Part shown: positions 56,000-64,000 of the stretch, one piece after another
Position numbering within the stretch: position 1 is the stretch's first letter
Layout of the letters: every line of letters begins with the position of its first letter
Assembly: GCA_029215795.1 (NCBI GenBank)
Contig: JARDYH010000001.1
Location: 182,535,654-182,599,653, forward strand
Source of the DNA: Anniella stebbinsi
Taxonomy: Eukaryota; Chordata; Lepidosauria; Squamata; Anniellidae
Direction: 5' to 3'
DNA: 64,000 nucleotides
The notes under the pieces: generated by a model
Seen by the model: the letters and a program-made list of their open reading frames with translations, nothing else
What the model was told of the DNA's origin: nothing
The model's database searches: none
Made by a program: the position numbers and the translations under genes

Positions 56000-57000
56000 G
56001 ACTGTAATAAGGTGTAACAGTGATGGGGCCCTCACTGAAAATGTCCTCTCTCTGATGCCTGCCAACGTGATCTTACGTTGTGATTAGGGTCTTGTTGGCT
56101 GATTGTAGGGCCCAGGCAGGTTCATAAAGGTGCAGGTGGTCCTTGAAATAACTTGGGGTTGGTTTTAGATGGAGGGCTCCTAGCACTACCAATCAAAAGG
56201 CATCATGCAGTAATTTCAACACTTTCTCTTTAACATTTTTTTCTGGTAATGCCTTCTGGTAAAAAAAAAAAGATGGAAGAAGTGGTGGGAAAACATGGGA
56301 CACTTAGAAATGGACGTTGTTGTTATCTGCACTCCTGTAAAATTCTGTGAATGGGGCAGTATATGATGGCATAATAAAAGCCTTGCCTGGAAGCACCCTT
56401 TGTCTGAAGCCATTTATGGCTTTAAAGGCAACAAGCAACGTGTTGAGTGAGCCTAGAAATGCACTGGCAACCAGTGTAGCCAATATAGGGTCCGTGTTCT
56501 AGGCTTCAATGGCCTGACCCCTCCCCCCCTGCCCCACAAGCCACTGGACCGCTGCATTCTGTATCAGCTGAATCAACTTCAAAGGCAAGTCCCACATAGG
56601 CTGCCTCTACAAGAGAGGTTTAAAGCTCTTTCAAGGCTGATTAAAATTTTTACCTCTACAAGAAAGGAGCGCAAATTGGAGGCTGAGGCGCTTTAAACCT
56701 CCGATTATGCGCATTATCGAATGCGCGTTAAACCACGAGTTTTAATTCGCAGCGGCAGTTAAAGTGCCTTACCCCTGTGTAAACATGTGATTCTCCGCAT
56801 GTCAACAAATTTAAAGCGCGTTTCGGTCATCCCGTAATGCGCTTTGCCGCCTCTCGTATAGAGGTATTAGGAGTAAATGCGCTTCCGTGAATATGCGCAT
56901 AATCGGGCAGCCAGGTGCCAAAGCGAATCCTTCTAGAGGGGGTCATAGAGTGTATTACAACAGTCTATTTTCTTGTATTTGTTCTGTTAATTTGTTCATC
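56000..57000 (-). mobile_element. Old L2-like LINE 3' region, split by the 346-bp transposon
   Basis: The sequence ends at 56598 with AAAGGCAAGTCCCACATA and resumes at 56945 with ATAGAGTGTATTACAACAGT. Together these match the L2 block AAAGGCAGCCCCACGTAGAG seen at 13390, which shows a single L2 copy interrupted by the transposon. Upstream parts match L2 C-terminal RT only weakly. Confidence 0.7.
56599..56944. mobile_element. 346-bp GCGC-rich non-autonomous DNA transposon, copy 2
   Basis: It begins GGCTGCCTCTACAAG and ends CTTCTAGAGGGGGTC, and is flanked by ATA on both sides. Because the host L2 sequence reads through when the element and one ATA are removed, the 3-bp duplication and both ends are certain. 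The interior matches copy 1 at 34123-34467 over its whole length, with the palindrome at about 56890-56910 partly decayed. Confidence 0.88.
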
Positions 57001-57496
57001 TTAGTTTCCCAAGTCTTACTCAACTAGGCTGTGGCTCTAACTTATGTAAGCTTCATTTGTTACATTGAAATCCATGGGGCTAGTTATTCATCAGTAACAC
57101 AAAATTCATTTATTTCAATTGAAATCGCTAACTTAATCTCATCAATCAGCATTAAGCAAACTAATTAACTGATTACAAAGGTGACAATCAAAATTTGGCA
57201 AGCCCAGATGCTGGTTGATCTCTGCAGACAATCACCTACACTTTCCAGGTACTGGTACTGGTATTTTTTTTATATTCCATCTTGACTTGTTAGGGCTATA
57301 AGCACTTTCCACTTACACGCTATATACAGACTTTTAAAAAATGTTGTTACTAAATTCCTATAAGATCCCAGGCTGAAATTAGGAGATGGGGAAGACTTTG
57401 TGTGAAGGGGATGTTTAAAGCTTCCCAGCCATTGCTGCTCTCACCCACCCCTTGCTCCAAACCCTGCTTTTTGCCCTCTCTGGGGAAAATACGGTG

Positions 57497-57993
57497 GCAA
57501 AATTCGGACGACACTTTAGGCAACCAAGGGGGGAATAGCATACTCATGGTGCATTATTTTTGTGGCACCCGCCACACAACATGTTGCCCCTCCCCCCTCG
57601 CACGGCTGAAAGTCCAGGCGTCCTTCTGGGCTGCTGTGTCTCCCCCCTTCCCCTTCCCTCAGTCCTCCGGCCATATCCCAGCATGCACCACAAGTTCTAC
57701 CAGCTGTATCGAAGCAGCTGGGGTTTGTCGGCTGCTCTGGCTGGCGAACTCTATGACTGAGTGGAATAGTACACGGAGAGAGGGGGGGTTCCCTCCACAC
57801 GACACTTTAAGCAACGGAGTTCAGGATAAACAATGTGCAAACCCATTGTTTTTCTCCATTGTTTAATTGCCCAAAATAGTGTACCACCAGTTGTGTGTGC
57901 ATTGTGTGTTGCCCTCCACACGACACAATAAGCAACACAACTGACAGTTGCCTCTTTCCCCTTCCGTTGATTATCGTGTTGTCCGAATGCTGC
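57497..57993. mobile_element. MITE-like element with ATTCGGACGACAC ends, copy A
   Basis: It starts ATTCGGACGACACTTTA and ends ATCGTGTTGTCCGAATGCTG, an inverted pair. Internal copies of ACGACACTTTAAGCAAC and ACGACACAATAAGCAAC occur at about 57800 and 57920. A related element lies at 61527-61748. Confidence 0.6.
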
Positions 57994-58082
57994 CAGAGTG
58001 GACTAGTTTCTCTCTTGCCCCCTTGTGTAATTGATTGCTTGGTTGGGGGTAGCTGCTAGAGCATAACTTTAAAAGCAATCTT

Positions 58083-58212
58083 GCCCAACTTGGCACTGTC
58101 TGGATGGTTTGGACCACAACTCCCAGTATTCCTGACTATTGTCCATGCTGGCTGGGGCTGATGGGAGTTTAAGTTCAAAACCTCTGGAGAGCACCAGGCT
58201 GGGGAAGACTGG
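58083..58212. repeat. Palindromic MITE (ACAACTCCCA type)
   Basis: ACCACAACTCCCAGTATTCC and GCTGGGGCTGATGGGAGTTT form inverted arms around GTCCATGCTG. Outer ends GCCCAACTTGGCACTG and CACCAGGCTGGGGAAG also pair roughly. The same family is seen in two halves around 44.5 and 45.3 kb. Confidence 0.75.
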
Positions 58213-58663
58213 TTTAGAGGAAGACTAGCTGGCAATGTAAACACCCCTTACCAAGATTCCTTCTTCTCTTCCCATTGCAGCTTTTCACTTATTTTCATTT
58301 AAAAGTTTTGTTAAAAGGCAGAACTTTGGGGAAAACTTTTATGCTTTTACATTTTATATTGTAATCTGTAATGCGTGTTGTGGTTTAAATTGTTGTGAAC
58401 TGACCAGAGAGTTTCATTGTAAGAATTGGTTTGACAGTTTTTAGGATTTATCACACAATCCTATGCATGTCTGCTCAGAAGTAAGCTATTGCCAATGGGT
58501 ATTAGGAGTCCTTCTGGGCAAGGAAAGGGTTAATGGGTGTTTTCCTTCCCCTCTTTGCTTTCAGTTCCCCCAACAGTTGCTGGGTTCAACTGCTTGTAAA
58601 TATGGCCTAGAATCCATTTTGTTTTGCATCTTAGTCATATTGTGGTTTTTTTTAAAAATCCTT

Positions 58664-58893
58664 TCATAGAATCATAGAATAGTAGAGTTGGAAGGGGCCT
58701 ATAAGGCCATCGAGTCCAACCCCCTGCTCAATGCAGGAATCTACCTTAAAGCATCCCTGACAGATGGTTGTCCAGCTGCCTCTTGAATGCCTCTAATGTG
58801 GGAGAGTCCACCACCTCCCTAGGTAATTGGTTTCATTGTGGTATAGCTCTGTCAGGAAGTTTTTTCTGATGTCCAGCCGGAATCTGGCTTCCT
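58664..58893 (-). mobile_element. CR1 LINE 3' end, short copy
   Basis: Starts TCATAGAATCATAGAATAGT and runs to CCAGCCGGAATCTGGCTTCC, homologous to 52016-52250. 5' truncated. Confidence 0.92.
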
Positions 58894-58979
58894 TTTCTTT
58901 GTGCACGTTAACACATATTCCTGGCTAAATTCCTTCTCCTTTATGGGGCATACTTTTTTTTCTTCTTAAACCTTCTTAA

Positions 58980-59925
58980 GCCATTGATTCTTATTTTCCT
59001 GCTGCCTCAGTTTGCCTATGTGTGAAATGGGTTTTGTGGTCTTCCATCTCCCTTTAATTTAAAACTTGGAGTGGGCTTGGCTATAAATACCTTTCTCTGT
59101 GTTGTGACACAACCTGGATAATTTTTTTTTAAAGACACTTTAAAAAAAACCTGATCTCTGTTGTTTCTGGGAAATTAGACCTCTGTCACACCTAACTTCC
59201 CCCCTGGTTTGCCTCCACATTTTTTTACCTCTTAGGCAGAAGCATGTCAAGCTTATGATCCCTTTCACCTAAATAGCTGCTCTTTCTCTCCTTCACTTGC
59301 TAGCTCTTTGGCTCCCCTCCACTCCTCCCCTTCTCTTTCTCTTTCTCCCTTCAGTCAGGCCCTGTCAGATGAGTACTTCAATCAGACTGCCTTTCTGCCA
59401 TGGAATGATCCTTTCGTCCAGCTCTTTGGGGAGTACAATCCTATCTCTGCAGAGATTCAGGCATTGTATGATTGTAAAAAAGGCTTTTGAGCCTGGGATG
59501 CAAGGTTTGGGTTTGATATTGAGGCTTGGAGCCGGCTGCTGGGAGAGATTGCTTTTCCTGCCAGGACTTGATGCAGTCCATTCCCGCCCCCAGTTCCTTT
59601 AAAACTACACGGAGACTTAGGGTGCATGAAATGTGCTTAGGGAAAATAATCCAGATTTTTAGCATTCTAGGAAAGGCTGGAGAAGAAGTGGGGTGTCATC
59701 AGGACAGGCATGGCAAGAGTGCACTAAATCGCTGGTGTGATGGAGCTCTTAGTATGCTGTAATTATGTAACCCAAACACACACTCTCTTGCAGTCATTGA
59801 CCTTTATTTGCCTGCTGCCCCAGTTTGCCTGTGTGTGAAATGGGCTTCTTCCTTTCCCACCTCCCTTTGTTTTTAATAAGTGGGCTCTGCCACAAACTGC
59901 TTTCTCTGTGTTATTCAGGAGAGGT
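58980..59925. repeat. Diverged direct duplication about 810 bp apart
   Basis: CTGCTGCCTCAGTTTGCCTA at about 59000 and CTGCTGCCCCAGTTTGCCTG at about 59813 begin blocks of about 120 bp with the same order of motifs (GTGTGAAATGGG, CCTCCCTTT, CTTTCTCTGTGTT). The sequence between includes an exon-like stretch at 59354-59490 (see findings). Confidence 0.6.
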
Positions 59926-61526
59926 TTCTGGGAGGGGTGATCCTCTTGGCTCTGCTTCCAGTGAAACCATTTTCCACCCCACCAATTAGGGTTAGGTAAC
60001 TGAAGTTTGGGGTGGGGGCATTCATAACTGCATCTCACTTAAATTCCCTGATGCCTAAACTTATTCTTGGCAGTTTTCCAAGCTATACTCCGGCACCAGC
60101 ACCCAGAGCAGCAAGAACACTCTCGGAATAATTAATCTGCTTATTCCATGGATCTCTTCCTTTTTTTCTCAGACAGTAGGCCAGGAAAAATGAGAGGGGG
60201 AAGAAAGAATTAATCTGTACCTTCTCCACATCTTCCTTTTTTCTCTTCAGAGAGTTAGGACAAGAATGGGGGGTGGGGAGAATTTACTCACAGTGCAAGC
60301 CTATGAATCCTACCATATCCAATGCCTCTTATTTCTTTTATTCCATATTACAAAGGAAATGGATTGCATTAAAAAAAACCCACCCGTCTTCATCAGGAGC
60401 TTCATCTTCAAAAACTTCATATTTGGGATCTTTAGACTACTTCATATGCATTGGGTTTCCTAGGTGTACAGGGCCCAGGTGTCTCAATTTTCTCTTTCCT
60501 TGCCCTAAGAGTCTTCCTTCCTGGTTCTGCCTGCACTGGTTCAAAAGTAACTTTTTTCTAAAGAAAGTGTTCTGTCTGTTTAACCTGTTCGTCAAGGAAA
60601 CACTTGTGCAGTGACTGTACCTTTTTTAAAGCCTTTTTCCTTACAGTAATTTGAATTTGGGTAATACAAACAAAAACACTTCAAATTTATCAGTGTATGA
60701 CTTATTTCAGAATATTTGGTTAGGATGGCAGTTTTAGTGTGAGATATACTGTTATTTTTCTTTCAGAGGTCTTAACATATGGGACACAGCCTGCCCACCT
60801 AGAAATATACTTTGCCCCTGCTGTGCACCCCCCCCCCCCCCCGAATGTTTTTCTGGTGCTGGCACTGCTGTGAGGTAGTTGAGGCAAAATCATAAATTGG
60901 TGCATTGTGGGCCAAATAAGCAACTCTGGACTCTGGCTGCAGAATGAAAGCTAATTAATAAAGGAGAGATGTTTAAGTCTGTCAGTTTTGTTTTTGGTTT
61001 TAATATTGTTCAGATGCTGTAAGAAAACAGTTTTCTATTTCATTCCTGGGGGAAAACATAATTTGAATTTAAAATGCTATGTTCTGATTTTTCATTTATA
61101 TCCAAAAATATGCAAATATAATCAATTGACTGAGGACTGGTTAAAATGTCTTTAATCAGGTTGCAGACCTAATTTAAGATGATCTCACCTAAATTGGATT
61201 GAGCTGTCTGTAAATCATATATTCCCTGCACATATCTGAATCTTACACATTATCTTTCAGTAAACATCCCCCAAAACTCTGCTTGCATTACATTGCAGTC
61301 CCCTGATAATCCAGCATGCACTGAACACAACAACAACCCCTGTCTGCCCCATCTAGCATGCCCAATTGTCTGGGACTGAGTCTTAAAAATGTAGGAGCAG
61401 TTGAAAACATGTCTGAGTAACACAAGTCTCCTGGGTGACAAAATGATCAGTTGTTAGAAGTAGCACATTCTGAATCTGTTCTCCATAAGATACTGAAGGG
61501 AGGTGTGAGGTCAAAAATGAGTCAAT
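59926..61526. other. Intergenic, no recognised gene
   Basis: A C run is at about 60830. Open frames here resemble no family I recognise. Confidence 0.4.
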
Positions 61527-61748
61527 GGCTGAATTCAGACGACACAATAAGCAACGGGGGGGGGGGGGAATAATCGTCAGTTGTATTGATGATCGTGTTG
61601 TCCGAATGCTGCCATAGTCAACTCAGCGCTGATCCTAATCCACACCACGGTTGATTATTTATTACCATGTTGTGTGGGGAGTACCCCCTAGATGAACAAC
61701 TGTAAAGTTGATTATTACCCCACCATTGACTATCGTCAGAATTCAGCT
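61527..61748. mobile_element. MITE-like element, copy B
   Basis: GGCTGAATTCAGACGACAC at the left and ATCGTCAGAATTCAGCT at the right form a 17-bp imperfect terminal inverted repeat. Internally it carries GTGTTGTCCGAATGCTGCC, shared with copy A. A G run of about 13 bases follows CAACG at about 61556. Confidence 0.6.
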
Positions 61749-64000
61749 AGTACCTTTGCATGCTTTCTCTACACCCCTTTCTTATGATATTTTCAGAGAG
61801 CAGCAGGACACGCTAATGCTTACGTGGGGTATTTACTCCATCATGGCTGCAAATCTGCACACCTTTGTTTACATGATGCAGCCACCAATTTGCAGCTGCA
61901 TCGTGGTTTCTATCCAGAAGCTGCACATTTTCTCAGTGTCGTTTTACATGTATTTTAACTTTGCTCCAATGTCACCATGGTTTTCTGCATGTATCATTAG
62001 TGGGGTGAATGTGGTACAGAGGGATCCATTTTGGAATGCTGTCAGAACATGTACCCCTCACCTAGGCATACCCCTGCACATATGCAAACCCTCATGAGAG
62101 TGCAGGGTAGAGGATAGGATTCCGGTGAGAGTTTGCAAATGATAGGCATGGCAATAGTAAGGTACTATTGGCAAATCAAAGTAAGGCAGATAATTGTGTT
62201 AAATGCCAAGACTCGACAGTCTGTAGCTTCGTAGGTTCAGGAGGCATCCTTTCGCTGCTATGGAGTTGCACAGTGTTACAGAAGAAGAAGAAGAAGAAGA
62301 AGAAGAAGAAGAAGAAGAAGAAGATACTTTGAGAGCCCCATCGTTTGTTGTGCATTATGGCAGTGTAACCCCATACTGTGATGTTTCGGGGCAGGATATG
62401 CCATGTTCAGTTCTGCCCGTGAATCACTGCTCTTGTCACTTTGCAACTGTGATGCTTTTTAGGGGGTTCTGCACGGAAAGCAGCGCTGTGTATTAGATAG
62501 TCCCTAAGAGTCATTCCTACTTCTCAGTTCTCTATGCATTCAGTGGCAGACATCACTTTCATGTTCCAGAGCCACATTAAAGACTGGGGTATCACAATCC
62601 TGAGCCCTATAAATAGGGCTCAGTGGGTTGCTCTCGTCCCCTTTCTTCTTTTGCCAATAACCCACTTTTTTTTAATTTGCCTATGTTCACAGAATTGGCT
62701 CTGAGGACTTACTCCTGGGCACCCTTCACCCTGGTGCCTCAGCAAATACAAACAATCCATTATGCTACTAGACTGTCAGTATTCTCAGTTGTCCTGTAGC
62801 TGATTCTGCTTTGGTGATCAGGAAATTGGCACCAAGGGAATTTCAAAGAATCCCATTACTTTCATAGTGTGTAACACAGCCAGATAATTCTTGAACTGCC
62901 CAGGTGTTTCAGTTGGCTTGAGAGAGTATTTTCTGCCTAATCTCTTTACACACATGCACATACACATGCACATTCAAGGTTTGCCTCAGGAAATCAAGGA
63001 AAGCAGCTTTCTAATCAGACAGAGAAATACAAAACAGCTACCCCCCCCCAAAAGAAGAAATAGAAAATAGCATTCTATGACCCTCCCCCTCGGGTCTCTT
63101 GGAGTGTTTCTAGATGAGGCTGATATGGCACCATCGCCCTGCCTCAGACACAGACTCTTATGAGGGGTCCAGACGCCGCTTATCTTCCACTTGTAACCTC
63201 CCCATGTTTTCCCAACACCTCTGTCTTTTCTCTTACCATGAATAATCCATTAAGAGAGAAATGATGGAATAGCTGCACCATACCTCCATCTGGAAACACC
63301 TGTTTTGGATGCTGGAAAAAGATGTACTTACAAAAGACTCACCTTTTGATACTCTTCAGCACCAACTGTCTAAACACCCTCCAGGAATCTTCACAGGCAG
63401 AATCAAATGGGGCAACACACCAGCAGAATCGGCGTCAAATCACCTCGCTGAGCCTTAAACTTGTTTCTCACTCTTTGTTTCAATAGAAGATTTGGATGTC
63501 ATCTCTCTCTCCCCTGCCATGTCTCTCTACCTACAAAATGAATTTAGTGGTGAAGTTTCTCTGACAGTGCAGTTCTGTTGTTGCTCTATAGTATCTCCTC
63601 AGAATAAAAACAAATTGTAGCTGCAGGAGGGGGGGAGAGAATGCAAATAATATGAGGCAGACAGACTTGTACAATGAGTGTGCCAGATGGATTTACATAA
63701 AACAACTCAAATTGACTGCATTCAACCTTATTTGCAGCCTGGAAATCCCAATCCAAAGGCAAAGGGGTATCTTGGAACTATGTAACCCTCAAGGTTGTCG
63801 TTCCTAGTCAAATGACCACAACATCACTTGTCAGTCTGAGTGGGCTTCTGTCCCAGGATGAGTGTCACTCAGCATCAGAAAGAGGTTTGGCAGAGTATTA
63901 TCTCAGGCAATCAGCTCAGCTGGGACACAAAACACAAGCAAAGCAAGGTGGGGGCTCCACAGTCCAAGGTACAAGCTAAGATCACAAGGAGAGAAGCAGC
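61749..64000. other. Intergenic end of window, no recognised gene
   Basis: Apart from the (GAA)n repeat, I recognise nothing. A frame at 61708-62097 is open but has no known homologue and overlaps element B. Confidence 0.4.
62279..62324. repeat. (GAA)n trinucleotide repeat
   Basis: About fifteen GAA units on the plus strand; on the transcript it would be purine-only. Not linked to a gene. Confidence 0.95.

Noticed and set aside
61708..62097. 129-codon plus-strand frame with hydrophobic stretches
   Set aside because: It overlaps a MITE-like element and matches no membrane-protein family; composition alone is not enough to call a gene.
62260..62496. Small plus-strand frame with a glutamate run
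   Set aside because: The run is a (GAA)n microsatellite; the remainder matches nothing and has no splice or promoter context.

Overview
This is vertebrate nuclear DNA, most likely from a squamate reptile. The evidence is intron-containing genes with consensus splice sites, a CpG-island promoter, and a mixed load of non-LTR retrotransposons (CR1, L2-like, L1-like, an RTE/BovB-like copy and a possible R4/Dong-type relic) with many short DNA-transposon remnants and simple repeats. That mixture is typical of lizards and snakes and unlike birds or mammals. No prokaryotic, plasmid or phage features were seen.

Two protein-coding genes can be supported, both on the minus strand. (1) The 5' part of WASHC2 (FAM21), the retromer-binding subunit of the WASH complex, occupies 1002-27010. 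I resolved eleven coding exons with matching phases, giving 375 codons with no frameshift or stop. They run from the start codon in a CpG island at about 27.0 kb down to the first acidic LF-type motifs near 1.0 kb. The gene continues beyond base 1. (2) NPY4R, the neuropeptide Y/pancreatic polypeptide receptor Y4, is an intact single-exon GPCR of 367 residues at 53845-54948, with a plausible splice acceptor for a non-coding 5' exon just upstream. The two genes are separated by about 27 kb; both map to 10q11 in human, which fits conserved synteny.

Layout: 1-27 kb is WASHC2 exons and introns. The introns hold old L1 pieces, a long foldback (2.1-2.8 kb), a near-complete L2-like LINE (12.7-15.5 kb), CR1 (16-18 kb and 23-24 kb), and two nearly identical L2 fragments in opposite orientation on either side of exon 3. 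The stretch from 27 to 53.8 kb contains no gene I can recognise. It is a mosaic of nested repeats: a head-to-head palindromic array (28.0-28.6 kb), RTE abutting L1 (28.9-32.4 kb), L2 (32.4-33.5 kb), an LTR-like block interrupted by a 345-bp GCGC-rich transposon (34.1-34.5 kb), GC-rich inverted arrays (35.9-36.3 kb), and more L2/CR1 (43-45 kb, 49.8-51.2 kb). The stretch from 55 to 64 kb, upstream of NPY4R, is also repeat-derived or unrecognised.

The two genes are not functionally linked. WASHC2 acts in endosomal actin nucleation and retromer sorting; NPY4R is a Gi-coupled plasma-membrane peptide receptor. The most notable signals are the two 345/346-bp transposon copies with exact 3-bp target duplications and an internal 18-bp palindrome, the inverted L2 pair around an in-frame 66-bp WASHC2 exon that uses a GC donor, a long palindrome with a 9-bp duplication next to NPY4R, and a pre-miRNA-like hairpin at 47.95 kb.
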